A stretch of DNA of 44,089 nt from Desulfobacterales bacterium (lineage in GTDB: Bacteria; Desulfobacterota; Desulfobacteria; Desulfobacterales; JAHEIW01). Location: contig CP070746.1 in the NCBI GenBank assembly GCA_020348305.1, positions 4,841,199 through 4,885,287 on the forward strand. The letters run 5' to 3'. The translations under genes were made by a program, and so were the position numbers. The stretch's first letter is position 1. Each line of letters starts with the position of its first letter. The notes beneath the pieces are model-generated. The model worked only from the letters and a program-made list of their open reading frames with translations. It made no database searches and was not told the DNA's origin. Below, piece by piece: positions 1 to 8,659 of the stretch.

Positions 1-157
1 TTATGTAAATTATGTAAATATTTTTTAGATGGCATAGGAAGATTTAAGTACATGAATTTATTCGTTATTTAATTATAAAAGGCGTGAGCTTTGCAGCAAA
101 ATTTAGAAAAATCAGCGGATTAATAAGGTGGGTAAGTATTTGGTGTTTCGTATATTG
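1..157. other. AT-rich window edge, no gene seen
   Basis: Nothing with coding character is visible. The first bases carry a short tandem copy of ttatgtaaa, and the stretch lies just downstream of the minus-strand ABC permease. It may hold that operon's terminator, but no GC stem with a T-run is evident. Confidence 0.4.
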
Positions 158-1846
158 CTACGTCAACAGTTTTGCCAGCCGCCTTTCACCAAAACGCATC
201 GGAAATACGATGGCTGCCAGGCTGAACACGAACGCCACAGTGAATGATCCGATAATCCATATCCAGGTGGCCAGGGTTAGGGTTTTTGCCCGAATATCGG
301 CGATAAATAAATTATACACCGGCCCCGCTTCAATAACAATTACCAAGCCGATGTAACCGGCACATAAGATCATAAAAACCAGCCCGCCGAAACTGGTGAC
401 GGTCTGATTGGGGTTTTCCGCCTTAAAATCCGGATATGCGGCTCCCAGACCGATTCCCATGGCAACGATTCCCGGTACCAGAAAGAATACGGTGATAACG
501 GAAAGGGCCATCATGAACGGTGTGACCTGAAGCAGGATATTGGTGGCAATGATGAGGATTTCCGTTAAAATAAGTAATGGAAGATAATAGATAAAAAATT
601 TAATCCAGAGGAATGTTTTCAATGATATTGGGGAAGATTTTACCAGCCAAAAGGCTTCCTTTTCCTGGCTGACCGCCGGATAGGCAAAACGGGCGGTAAT
701 AGCAGTAAGAACAAAGAGTGCCAGACCCATGTTCAGAAAAGAGAATAAATTTTGAAGATAGATGGTTTTGATGGGAGATTTTTCTAAAGGCAGCACTTTG
801 AAATTGTAAATATAGATTACGATCAGTGCGGCGATCAGGAAAAGCTGGGACCATTGGGTCTGATCGCGTAAAAATGTCTTAATTTCTTTGACGGTAAATG
901 ATTTTACCGGGCCCGGTAGAAAATTAAAAATCCGTTCACTGGCTTTGGCTTTCTTAAATACACGGGCAGAGGCGGTTTGAGTTTTCGAAAAACCTCTAAA
1001 ATAGATCGCATCGGCAACAATGATCAATACAAATGCGATGGTACCAGCAAAACTCCAGGAGAGCGCATTGTGAAAAAGTCCGCCGGTGACCGAACCCGTC
1101 AGGGACGCCTTGATGCTGTCATAGACCCATGTGCTTGGGAGATATGGAGAGGATGGCGTTTGCAAGGAGGTAATATATACAAGCACCGTATCAAAAACCT
1201 CAGGATCAACCAATTGTTCCGGTCTTAACAGCCGAATGGCCAAATAAATTACCACAAAAAATAAAATGCCCATGAAAATGAATATACTTTTCATGCGAGT
1301 TGCTGGAATCAGTATTACCGCGGCCATTACTACAAAGGTACTGATGGCCGATGCATTGATTGCAAGGGAGAGCAGAGCGAACATGGAGTTGGCATAATAA
1401 AATGCACCTGACTGGTAAATAATCCCATAAGCGATAAAAACCGGCAGTGTAAAGACAATGACCATCCATGAGCTGTCGATGATGCTGTCGATCCAGCGTG
1501 AAAGAAAAATCTTGTAGCTGGAAACAGGCATGGAATGAACCAAAAAAAGATCTCGGGAAAGATAAAGCTTGGAAAGAGAAGTTAAAATGCTGCTAAAGAT
1601 AAGAAGGGCAAAGGAGATAATCAGAATCATGGACAGGAGTTTATATCCTAAAATGTCGCCGATCTCCTCGATGCCTTTAAAATAGTGTAAAACACGCATG
1701 GAGATCGCAAAAATACCGCCCCAAAACAGCGCACCGATTGCCCCAATCAAGAATACCTTGATCGCTGCGCCACGGTTGTTGTTTGAAACTCCCCGATGTT
1801 TAAGTGGCCAGATACGCGGTTTTAATAGGGTGAGGACTTCGTTCAT
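158..1846 (-). CDS. ABC exporter permease, large integral membrane protein
   Basis: A 562-residue polytopic membrane protein with about a dozen hydrophobic segments grouped in two halves, roughly residues 30-280 and 340-555, joined by a basic soluble stretch. It has no ATPase motifs. The ATPase gene lies 84 bases upstream on the same strand, so the two probably form one exporter with this gene as the membrane part. The architecture fits the large putative ABC exporter permeases found in many anaerobes; the substrate cannot be read from sequence. The ATG at 1846 begins MNEVLTLLKPR. The gap to the ATPase gene contains a 7-nt-period CTGG repeat (described separately). The family assignment rests on topology and context, not on a diagnostic motif. 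Confidence 0.8.
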   Translation of the reverse strand: MNEVLTLLKPRIWPLKHRGVSNNNRGAAIKVFLIGAIGALFWGGIFAISMRVLHYFKGIEEIGDILGYKLLSMILIISFALLIFSSILTSLSKLYLSRDLFLVHSMPVSSYKIFLSRWIDSIIDSSWMVIVFTLPVFIAYGIIYQSGAFYYANSMFALLSLAINASAISTFVVMAAVILIPATRMKSIFIFMGILFFVVIYLAIRLLRPEQLVDPEVFDTVLVYITSLQTPSSPYLPSTWVYDSIKASLTGSVTGGLFHNALSWSFAGTIAFVLIIVADAIYFRGFSKTQTASARVFKKAKASERIFNFLPGPVKSFTVKEIKTFLRDQTQWSQLFLIAALIVIYIYNFKVLPLEKSPIKTIYLQNLFSFLNMGLALFVLTAITARFAYPAVSQEKEAFWLVKSSPISLKTFLWIKFFIYYLPLLILTEILIIATNILLQVTPFMMALSVITVFFLVPGIVAMGIGLGAAYPDFKAENPNQTVTSFGGLVFMILCAGYIGLVIVIEAGPVYNLFIADIRAKTLTLATWIWIIGSFTVAFVFSLAAIVFPMRFGERRLAKLLT

Positions 1847-1850
1847 ATTG

Positions 1851-1892
1851 CTGGTGTCTGGTTTCTTATATCTGGTTTCTGGCTGATGGCCT
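1851..1892. repeat. Heptanucleotide-period CTGG repeat in operon spacer
   Basis: Read on the plus strand in 7-base steps this is CTGGTGT, CTGGTTT, CTTATAT, CTGGTTT, CTGGCTG, ATGGCCT. It sits between the ABC ATPase and permease genes. A similar CCAG/CTGG heptad tract lies between cydB and cydX at 38151-38255. Confidence 0.65.
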
Positions 1893-1930
1893 TAGGTGCG
1901 CAGTTTGCAAAAAAAGTGTGGATATTGATT

Positions 1931-2671
1931 CTAACTGTTATGATCTAAAACATTGTTTGTTAAGTTTAAGAATACCTGTTCAAGATCGGCATCAGTCACA
2001 TTGGCCTCACGCTGGAGATCTTTGGTCGTTCCACTGGCAATTAGTCTCCCTTTATGAATGATCCCGATACGATCACATGTATCCTCGGCCACCTTAAGCG
2101 TATGTGTGGACATGAAGATGGTAACTCCTTTTTGAGCAAGACGTCTAAAAAGTTTCTTGACCATTATGATTGCTGCCGGATCTAATCCCACCATGGGTTC
2201 GTCCACGATGATAACATCGGGATCATGCAGCAGGGCGGCAGACATGATTAGCCGCTGCTTCATACCATGGGAATAGGATTGGATTAGTTCATCCGACCAG
2301 TCAGCTAACGAAAACATTTCCAGGTTTTTTATGGCTTTTTTATGGAAACCATTTTCAGAAACACCATAAAGGTCAGCGGTAAATCGTAAAAACTCCATGC
2401 CGGTCAATTTTTCATAGATATAAGGCCTGTCGGGAATAAAACCGACTTTGCTTTTAGCCTCCTCCGGTTGATTTTGCATGTTAATGCCGGCAATCGTGAC
2501 CGTTCCGGATGTCGGTTGCAGTACGCCGCCCATCATTTTAATCGTCGTTGTTTTGCCGGCACCATTGGGGCCGAGAAATCCGAATACTTCACCTTTTTCC
2601 ACCGATAGATTCAGCCGCTCGACAGCCGCAAAGTTAGAATATTTTTTTGTAATTTCTTTTAGTTGAATCAT
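1931..2671 (-). CDS. ABC transporter ATP-binding protein
   Basis: A complete 246-residue ABC ATPase. Walker A GPNGAGKTT lies at about residues 34-42, a degenerate signature YSHGMKQ replaces LSGGQ, Walker B is VIIVDEP followed by a GLDP D-loop, and the switch histidine is in STHTL. It should drive export through the permease encoded just downstream. The start ATG at 2671 is preceded by a weak GGA. In subfamily it resembles the ABC-2/CcmA-like exporter ATPases (the PDRPYIYEKLTGMEFL region is typical). The transglutaminase-like gene lies 62 bases upstream on the same strand and may be co-transcribed. Confidence 0.93.
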   Translation of the reverse strand: MIQLKEITKKYSNFAAVERLNLSVEKGEVFGFLGPNGAGKTTTIKMMGGVLQPTSGTVTIAGINMQNQPEEAKSKVGFIPDRPYIYEKLTGMEFLRFTADLYGVSENGFHKKAIKNLEMFSLADWSDELIQSYSHGMKQRLIMSAALLHDPDVIIVDEPMVGLDPAAIIMVKKLFRRLAQKGVTIFMSTHTLKVAEDTCDRIGIIHKGRLIASGTTKDLQREANVTDADLEQVFLNLTNNVLDHNS

Positions 2672-2733
2672 TCTTTGAATCCAATGAGTGGTGTTTTAAT
2701 TATATCATTTATATCATTGCCGAATGTGTTTAC

Positions 2734-4215
2734 CTAATTGATTATCTTTAACTGGACGTTTCCAATCATTCCCATTAAATCAAGCTGCTGGCGCTGCGAT
2801 CCGCTAATAAATCTCACGTGGCTGACATCGGCAGGCAGTTGGCCGAACAGTGAATCTGCGGTTATCCAACGCCCCAGATACACAAGATTCCAGGCGTGAT
2901 AATAAAACCTGCCCTTTAAGTAAACCAACCCGGCCTCCACCCGGCAGGGTATTCCGGCGGCCCGGGCCAACGCGGCCAACAAAACAGCATGTTCGTTGCA
3001 ATCTCCCACTCGATTTTCCAAGGTTGAAAGCGCATCCGGCAGTGATAGCACCGGTCTTTTCTCAATATTTTGATGCACCCAATCAAGTAATTTTTGAACT
3101 TTTTCCAAAGGCATGGCGGTTGAACCAGGGCCTAAAATTTTGAGGGCCAATTCCTGAATTTTTTGATGATCAGATTGGATAAACGGACTGGGTTTTAGAA
3201 AGATCTTTTCCAATGGTCCAATATTATTTGTATTTAAATTTGAAACTAAGTCCGACAAAGATTCTTTGACGATGATAAGGATATTATCCTTGAACATCTG
3301 TCTTCCACCATCAAGATGCAGCTGATCAAAAGCGATACCACTGATTTTTATCTTCAACCGCTCAAGTCGATCAGGGTTTGCGATGGTGACATTGGATGAT
3401 ACGGATGCTGCTTTGGTAAGATCCTGGCTCGACTCTATAGCGAGTCCGTAAAGTGCGTCATGGCGGTTTGTTTTCACAAGATGGATACCCAACAGTCCTT
3501 TTTCTTTCAACAAATCGCCGTTTTCATCAATCCAGGCCAATTGGGAAGCGCCCTTAAAGCTCAAAGCAACTTTGATTGCCGTTTTTTTAGTCCCCATGAC
3601 CTGGATTTCTTCTTGCCCGATGGCCTCAACATAAACCGGTTGCTGAGCCATGGTGGCCGGATCGAAAATATGGAAGGCAAATTTATCTCCAGCTTTAAGA
3701 TTTGTTGATGCCACCGCATGAATGATGCCGGAAAGTAAATAAGGCTTTTTTTGAATCCGAAAGTCTATTTTGCGGCGGTCTCCGGCACTTGCGGTTTCTA
3801 TGTTGAGACTATCACCGGATACGGAGCCTTTAACGGTGAAGGAAAACCTGCCTGAATTGATCTCAAAGTCGAGGTCGGCAAGGGTAAAATCCGCATTAAG
3901 CCTTCCGTTTGTCTTCAGGTGAATATCCTGAACCATGCCCATGGTATTGATGCGCATGTAGACCGTTTCTTGCAATCGGTAGCCAGTATCTTCCTTGGAA
4001 TACCTTGTGTGCGAAAATCCTATCTTCCGATCATTTTGGAAAATGTTCATCCAGGTGTCTTTTTCCGACAACTGGCTGATGGATGAAAGGGACAATGTTT
4101 TGGGGCGGGAAAAAATTTTATCAACTAAACCAACTCGAATGCAGAAAAGGACCACAAATGCGAGTCCAAAAAAGCCGGCGGCAATCCAGAAACTATTGCT
4201 CTGATAATATGACAT
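2734..4215 (-). CDS. Membrane-anchored transglutaminase-like protein
   Basis: A 493-residue protein with one N-terminal membrane helix (about residues 8-27), a long beta-rich middle region and a C-terminal transglutaminase/cysteine-protease-like core. The catalytic triad is visible: Cys406 in GDCNEHA, His440 in YYHAWN and Asp454 in ITADS. The predicted location is membrane-bound with the enzyme domain outside the cytoplasm. Such domains act as peptidases or amide-bond enzymes, but the substrate is unknown. It is followed on the same strand by the ABC ATPase and permease, suggesting an envelope module. Domain identification is strong; biological role is not. Confidence 0.85.
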   Translation of the reverse strand: MSYYQSNSFWIAAGFFGLAFVVLFCIRVGLVDKIFSRPKTLSLSSISQLSEKDTWMNIFQNDRKIGFSHTRYSKEDTGYRLQETVYMRINTMGMVQDIHLKTNGRLNADFTLADLDFEINSGRFSFTVKGSVSGDSLNIETASAGDRRKIDFRIQKKPYLLSGIIHAVASTNLKAGDKFAFHIFDPATMAQQPVYVEAIGQEEIQVMGTKKTAIKVALSFKGASQLAWIDENGDLLKEKGLLGIHLVKTNRHDALYGLAIESSQDLTKAASVSSNVTIANPDRLERLKIKISGIAFDQLHLDGGRQMFKDNILIIVKESLSDLVSNLNTNNIGPLEKIFLKPSPFIQSDHQKIQELALKILGPGSTAMPLEKVQKLLDWVHQNIEKRPVLSLPDALSTLENRVGDCNEHAVLLAALARAAGIPCRVEAGLVYLKGRFYYHAWNLVYLGRWITADSLFGQLPADVSHVRFISGSQRQQLDLMGMIGNVQLKIIN

Positions 4216-4398
4216 GGCTACCCAATCGTTGCGAATCTAAGATATTTTTTCGTGAGCTTCAGATACGGCAGATTAATAATATCTTGGATTGAATTTCAGA
4301 CTTTGATATATTTTAGCATCTTTTTGACGTTTCGCATATGTCATTTTTTAGAATGCACATGCATCGGTTATGAACGCCAAGGATTGCGATGTATTTTT

Positions 4399-4752
4399 AT
4401 GCTAACCAAAGAGGATATCAAAAATAAGCAAATTGCCATATATGATCCAGATAGAAAAGGAATATTTATACATAGGGATCAATTAAAAGGTAGTCAATTC
4501 AAATCCGGTGATAAATTTTCAGTAAAGAAAGGTCAGCGGGAATTATTTGCCCTTACGATTATTAAAGATGACGACGGCGATATCGTATTTGATAAAACCG
4601 GTATTTTCCTTAAACGAACTCGGCGGGTTGATATTTTCCTGGGAGGCATCTTTGATGAATATGTCATTTATTTCGAACCTGAAAAGTCGGACACCATAAA
4701 AATAAAACCATTAGAGATGGTATTAAAAAGAAACCACAGTATGATGAAATGA
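4399..4752 (+). CDS. Small protein of unknown function
   Basis: I do not recognise this family. The likely start is the ATG at 4399, giving 117 residues beginning MLTKEDIKNK; upstream in-frame sequence reads like non-coding DNA although open from 4252. The protein is charged and beta-rich. An N-terminal SpoVT/AbrB-like or regulator-like strand pattern (KQIAIYDPDRKGIFIHRDQL) is possible but unproven. The stop codon overlaps the ATG of the DNA glycosylase gene (ATGA), so the two are translationally coupled. It opens a run of closely spaced plus-strand genes reaching 7323. Confidence 0.7.
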   Translation: MLTKEDIKNKQIAIYDPDRKGIFIHRDQLKGSQFKSGDKFSVKKGQRELFALTIIKDDDGDIVFDKTGIFLKRTRRVDIFLGGIFDEYVIYFEPEKSDTIKIKPLEMVLKRNHSMMK

Positions 4753-5336
4753 GAATATTAAGCCACGATTTTTATAATCGCGACACAATTCAGGTGGCAA
4801 AAGATTTGCTCGGCAAAAAGCTGGTGCGACGATTTAAAGACCGTAACTTAAGCGGCATGGTGGTTGAAACAGAGGCCTATTTAGGTTCAACGGACAGTGC
4901 CAGCCACGCCTATAAGGGTCAAACACCGCGCAATTCCGTGATGTTCGGACCGGCAGGGAGAGCATATGTCTATTTTGTTTATGGTATGCATTATATGCTA
5001 AATATCGTCACCCAAGATGAAGGCACTCCCTGTGCCATCTTAATTAGAGCAATTGAGCCTCTTGAAGGCCTGAGGCAGATGCAAGCCTTACGTAAAAAAA
5101 CCGGCAAAGACCTGGTCAACGGTCCGGCCAAACTCTGCCAGGCGATGGCCATTGACAAATCTCTAAATGGATGGGATTTAACTTGTGGCAAGACGCTATG
5201 GATAGAAGATTATAAGACAATCCCTGAAGCGCACGTTTGTGTTGGTTCCAGAATTGGTATCGATTACGCAGCACCAAAAGATCGAAAAGCCAATTTACGT
5301 TTCTTGTTAGAAACAGATTTGAACAATGGCCCGTGA
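4749..5336 (+). CDS. DNA-3-methyladenine glycosylase (AAG/Mpg family)
   Basis: A 195-residue base-excision-repair glycosylase of the AAG type, which removes alkylated purines such as 3-methyladenine and hypoxanthine. Diagnostic sequence includes VVETEAYLG, with the catalytic glutamate around residue 41, then SHAYKGQTPRN, VMFGPAGRAYVYFVYG and the late block GPAKLCQAM. Length is normal for bacterial members. The start overlaps the preceding stop by ATGA. The enzyme acts on chromosomal DNA in the cytoplasm and needs no metal. Confidence 0.95.
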   Translation: MRILSHDFYNRDTIQVAKDLLGKKLVRRFKDRNLSGMVVETEAYLGSTDSASHAYKGQTPRNSVMFGPAGRAYVYFVYGMHYMLNIVTQDEGTPCAILIRAIEPLEGLRQMQALRKKTGKDLVNGPAKLCQAMAIDKSLNGWDLTCGKTLWIEDYKTIPEAHVCVGSRIGIDYAAPKDRKANLRFLLETDLNNGP

Positions 5337-5390
5337 TTATTTTTACTAAAACAATGTCCAATTGCATAAAAGAAAGGAGATAAAAGCAAC

Positions 5391-5768
5391 ATGGGGAAAA
5401 TCATGATAGAAGTTGAGAACTTGACCATTTCAGCGGAGTTAAAAGATACACCAACGGCTCAAAAAATATTAGCGATACTGCCTATTGAAGGAAGCGTGAA
5501 CGTCTGGGGAGAAGAGATCTATTTCGATATTCCGCTGAATGCGGAACTTGAAGCGGATGCTCGGGAAGAAGTTGAAGTCGGTGATTTGGGCTATTGGCCC
5601 GCGGGGCCGGCGTTTTGCATCTTTTTTGGTCCAACCCCGGTAAGCAGGGGTGACACCCCGCGTGCATACAGTCCAGTCAATGTTTTTGGACAGGTAGTAG
5701 GGGATGCCAAACAATTTAAAACTGTTTCGAGCGCAGCCAAAATCCGAGTTCGTCTAGCGGACGGGTGA
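5391..5768 (+). CDS. Cyclophilin-like fold protein (TM1367/COG2164 type)
   Basis: A 125-residue protein resembling the TM1367 cyclophilin-like family (Pfam Cyclophil_like, PF04126), recognisable from VNVWGEEIYFDIP, the GDLGYWPAGPAFCIFFGPTP core and SPVNVFGQVVGD. Members adopt the cyclophilin beta barrel but no prolyl isomerase activity has been established for them to my knowledge. The ATG at 5391 has AAAGGAGA ten bases upstream. It lies in the plus-strand run with the glycosylase and the TIGR04076 gene, which may simply be housekeeping co-transcription. Confidence 0.87.
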   Translation: MGKIMIEVENLTISAELKDTPTAQKILAILPIEGSVNVWGEEIYFDIPLNAELEADAREEVEVGDLGYWPAGPAFCIFFGPTPVSRGDTPRAYSPVNVFGQVVGDAKQFKTVSSAAKIRVRLADG

Positions 5769-5846
5769 CATAATTGATTTTTTGCTTTTTTGCGGATTCA
5801 TCAATAAATGAAGTTTTTAAAATTAGCTAGGAAGGAGGGCTTTAAA

Positions 5847-6125
5847 ATGGCAAATGATCCAGGAATCGGTTATAAAGTCATGGCTAAATTTTTGAGTGTC
5901 AAAGGACAATGTTCGGCAGGCCATGCGGCCGGAGAAAGTTTTGAAATCAGTTGCCACAATCCAGGCGGGTTGTGCGGATTTTTTTATCATGACATCTTTC
6001 CGAGTCTCCAGGCTTTTCAGTTCGGTGGAAACCTTCCGTGGTGGGAGGGAGATATCATTCAATTACAATGTCCGGATCTTGATAACCTCGTCACAATTCA
6101 ATTGGAAAGATTCGAGCGACAGTAA
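5847..6125 (+). CDS. TIGR04076 family protein
   Basis: A small 92-residue protein starting at the ATG at 5847, chosen because a strong Shine-Dalgarno (AGGAAGGAGG, 5829-5838) precedes it; the open frame extends back to 5808. It matches the pattern of TIGR04076: GYKVMAKFLSVKGQCSAGH, then ISCHNPGGLCGFFYHDIFP, ending LQCPDLDNLVTIQLER. Conserved Cys/His residues (KGQCSAGH, CHNPGGLC) suggest metal or redox chemistry, which is inference. Function is uncharacterised. It sits between the cyclophilin-like and DUF3795 genes. Confidence 0.85.
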   Translation: MANDPGIGYKVMAKFLSVKGQCSAGHAAGESFEISCHNPGGLCGFFYHDIFPSLQAFQFGGNLPWWEGDIIQLQCPDLDNLVTIQLERFERQ

Positions 6126-6143
6126 GCTACAAAAGGGGGTCCT

Positions 6144-6488
6144 ATGAAAGAAATGATAGCGTACTGCGGTCTGGCATGTCACGAATGTGGCGCGCATTTA
6201 GCGACCATAAACGATGATGATGAAAAGCGAGTCGAAGTTGCTCAAGAGTGGTCAAAACTATTTAAAACTGAAATTAAACCTGAAAGTATTAACTGTGACG
6301 GCTGCCAATCTGATTCCGGGCGTCTTTTTAACTATTGTGGGATCTGTGAAATCAGAAAATGTGGCCGTGAAAAGGGTGTTCAAAATTGTGCGCATTGTGC
6401 CGACTATTCCTGTGACAAACTCGATTGGATTTTTAAGGTCGAACCGGAGGCCAAAAGACGTCTAGACGGGATAAAGGCGATACTATAA
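6144..6488 (+). CDS. DUF3795 domain cysteine-rich protein
   Basis: A 114-residue protein rich in paired cysteines: YCGLACHECGAH near the N-terminus, CDGCQSDSGRLFNYCGICEIRKC in the middle and CAHCADYSCDKL late. This is the pattern of DUF3795 (COG-type zinc or Fe-S binding proteins common in anaerobes). Start ATG 6144 follows AGGGGGT. Function is unknown; metal binding is inferred from the Cys spacing. The stop is 13 bases before the DUF169 gene, so co-transcription is likely. Confidence 0.87.
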   Translation: MKEMIAYCGLACHECGAHLATINDDDEKRVEVAQEWSKLFKTEIKPESINCDGCQSDSGRLFNYCGICEIRKCGREKGVQNCAHCADYSCDKLDWIFKVEPEAKRRLDGIKAIL

Positions 6489-6501
6489 AGGAGCAAATTA
6501 T

Positions 6502-7323
6502 ATGGAAAGTAAAATAGCTGAAGCCATTTCACTCAAGTATCAGCCGGTTGCGCTGATCTGGTCCGATCAAAAACCGGAAAAAGCCGTGCAGTTCCAGGAG
6601 CGAAAATGGGGGTGTATTATGTGGCTGGCAGCCAGTGCTGCCAAAGGAAAAACAGCTTTGTGTGATCGTAAGACTTTCGGCTGCTTTGGCGGTGGCGTCG
6701 GCATCGGGTTCGGGGATCAGTATGAAAATTTTCCGGGAGGAAAAGACTGTTTTTGTCATTTCCTTTCCTTTGGTAACGATCAATGGGAACAAGGGCAGCA
6801 GGCGGCCGAGAGGGTCAAACCCTTTCTGCGCAAGGAGGCTTACGACAATTTCATGCATGGAGAGCGCTACCTAAAGAGCCCCGAGCAGGTTCACAAATTT
6901 ATTAAAGATTTGCCCATCACCGATATACCGGCCGAATACGTTGTTTTTAAACCCTTGTCGGAGGTGAATTCTGCCCAGGAGAGTCCCCAGGTGGTGGTTT
7001 TCTTTGCTGATCCGGATCAGCTTTCTGCCCTGGTGGTGCTGGCCAACTATGCTCGACAAGATAATCAGAACGTCATTATGCCCTATGCCGCCGGGTGCCA
7101 AACCATCGGTATCTATCCCTACCAGGAAGCTCAGGCCAAAAAGCAACGGGGGGTTGTAGGGCTTACTGATTTGTCCGCGCGAGTTTATATCCGCAAGCAA
7201 CTCGGGGATCATTTGATGACCCTTGCCGTTCCTCTGGCCATGTTTGAAGAAATGGAAGCAAATGTCGACGGATCATTTCTCCAGCGGCCGACATGGCATA
7301 GTTTGGTCGAAAGCAAAAAATAA
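6502..7323 (+). CDS. DUF169 family protein
   Basis: A 273-residue DUF169 protein (COG2043), identified by the start SLKYQPVALIW, the conserved KWGCIMWLAASAAKGKTA and GCFGGGVGIGFG with further cysteines, and the late segment MPYAAGCQTIGIYPY. These proteins are widespread in anaerobes and have no settled function; conserved cysteines and glycines suggest a cofactor or metal site. The start ATG has AAAGGAG 9 bases upstream. It is the last gene before a strong intrinsic terminator at 7360-7383, so it closes the 4399-7323 transcription unit. Confidence 0.9.
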   Translation: MESKIAEAISLKYQPVALIWSDQKPEKAVQFQERKWGCIMWLAASAAKGKTALCDRKTFGCFGGGVGIGFGDQYENFPGGKDCFCHFLSFGNDQWEQGQQAAERVKPFLRKEAYDNFMHGERYLKSPEQVHKFIKDLPITDIPAEYVVFKPLSEVNSAQESPQVVVFFADPDQLSALVVLANYARQDNQNVIMPYAAGCQTIGIYPYQEAQAKKQRGVVGLTDLSARVYIRKQLGDHLMTLAVPLAMFEEMEANVDGSFLQRPTWHSLVESKK

Positions 7324-7359
7324 ACATACCAAAATATAATAAAGACCGCACAAAAAGAC

Positions 7360-7383
7360 ACGAAATTTTATTTCGTTTTTTTT
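7360..7383 (+). terminator. Rho-independent terminator after DUF169 gene
   Basis: A perfect 7-bp stem, ACGAAAT (7360-7366) with ATTTCGT (7370-7376), closes a TTT loop and runs straight into seven or more T residues. It marks the end of the small-gene operon. Confidence 0.75.
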
Positions 7384-7450
7384 ATTTTTCAGGCTTCTGT
7401 GCTAAGATTGTTTTATTTGAGGTAAGATTTAATGCCGCGAGGAAATAAAT

Positions 7451-8539
7451 ATGGCTAAAATTATTTATGGCGTTTCAGGGGAGGGATCGGGCCATTCTTC
7501 CCGGGCCCGGGAAATGATCGCCCACCTGGAGCAACTGGGCCACATTGTTAAAGTAGTCAGTTACGATCGCGGGTACCACAACCTCAAACATGACTTTGAT
7601 GTTTTTGAAACGGAAGGGCTCCATATTTCCAGTTCGGACAATCGGGTGTCAAAAGTCAAAACCTTTACCGAAAATTTAAAGCGGCTGTCCAAGGGACATA
7701 AAAAGCTGCAGGCACTGCGCAAAGAAATCTTTAAAACGTTTCAACCCGATTGTGTGATCACGGATTTCGAACCAATGACGGCCTACCTGGCCAACCACTA
7801 TGATCTGCCGTTGATCACCATTGATAATCAACACCGTTTACGATACATGTCCTACCCGTGTCCGGCCCATTTGCAAAAAGATCGCCGCATGACCGTCAGT
7901 ATAATCAGAGCGATGGTGCCGCGACCGGACATTTCGCTTGCCACTACGTTTTATTTGGGCAAGGCCAAGAACGATCGCACGTATTTTTTCCCGCCAATTT
8001 TGCGCAAAGCGGTTTTATGCCTCCAACCTCGTTATGGAGAACATATTCTGGTATATCTGACCGGTGGATTTGAAACGTTCCTCAAAAAGTTGAAATCGTT
8101 CAAGCGCGAGCAATTCCGGGTTTATGGCTATGATCGGGATGATACAGAAGACCATATCACTTACAAACCGTTTAGCAAGGACGGCTTCCTGAAAGATCTG
8201 GCTTCATGCAAAGCAGTTATGGCAACCGCCGGCTTTACGCTCATGACCGAATCTTTTTATTTGCGCAAACCGTATTTGGCTTTGCCCATGCGTGGTCAAT
8301 TCGAACAGGAAATCAACGGTTTGCTGCTGGCAAAGCTAATTTACGGCATAAATCTCAGACGTGTGAATGCGCAGGCCATCGGCAATTTTCTTTACCGGTT
8401 GCCCGATTTTCAGGACAACTTAATGAACTATAACCCTGAAGACAACCGCGCCATTAAGGCTAAGCTTGAAGAACTGCTGGACAATCATTGCGCAATCGCT
8501 TGGAAATACCACCGCAAACGAACGCGTCTGATTCCCTAA
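7451..8539 (+). CDS. MJ1255/VC2487-type glycosyltransferase
   Basis: A 362-residue GT-B fold glycosyltransferase related to MurG and the MJ1255/VC2487 group. The N-terminal acceptor-domain loop GVSGEGSGHSSRA is glycine-rich. The C-terminal donor-binding part has ILVYLTGGFE and the block MATAGFTLMTESFYLRKPYLALP, which usually contacts the nucleotide sugar. It presumably transfers a sugar from a nucleotide donor to an envelope acceptor at the cytoplasmic face. No neighbouring lipopolysaccharide or capsule genes indicate the substrate. Start ATG 7451 has GAGGA nine bases upstream. It stands as its own unit after the terminator. Confidence 0.87.
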   Translation: MAKIIYGVSGEGSGHSSRAREMIAHLEQLGHIVKVVSYDRGYHNLKHDFDVFETEGLHISSSDNRVSKVKTFTENLKRLSKGHKKLQALRKEIFKTFQPDCVITDFEPMTAYLANHYDLPLITIDNQHRLRYMSYPCPAHLQKDRRMTVSIIRAMVPRPDISLATTFYLGKAKNDRTYFFPPILRKAVLCLQPRYGEHILVYLTGGFETFLKKLKSFKREQFRVYGYDRDDTEDHITYKPFSKDGFLKDLASCKAVMATAGFTLMTESFYLRKPYLALPMRGQFEQEINGLLLAKLIYGINLRRVNAQAIGNFLYRLPDFQDNLMNYNPEDNRAIKAKLEELLDNHCAIAWKYHRKRTRLIP

Positions 8540-8659
8540 AAAACTGTAGCGTGTATTTAGAAAACCGGTTATATGGTTAAATAGTTGTCGGGTAGTGGTT
8601 TTATTTCGTTATTAAACGAATCAACCCATAACTATTTGACAAAGTCAAAGGAGGTCTTT

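Noticed and set aside
4252..4398. N-terminal extension of the gene at 4399
   Set aside because: The upstream residues look like translated non-coding DNA and there is no RBS for an earlier start.
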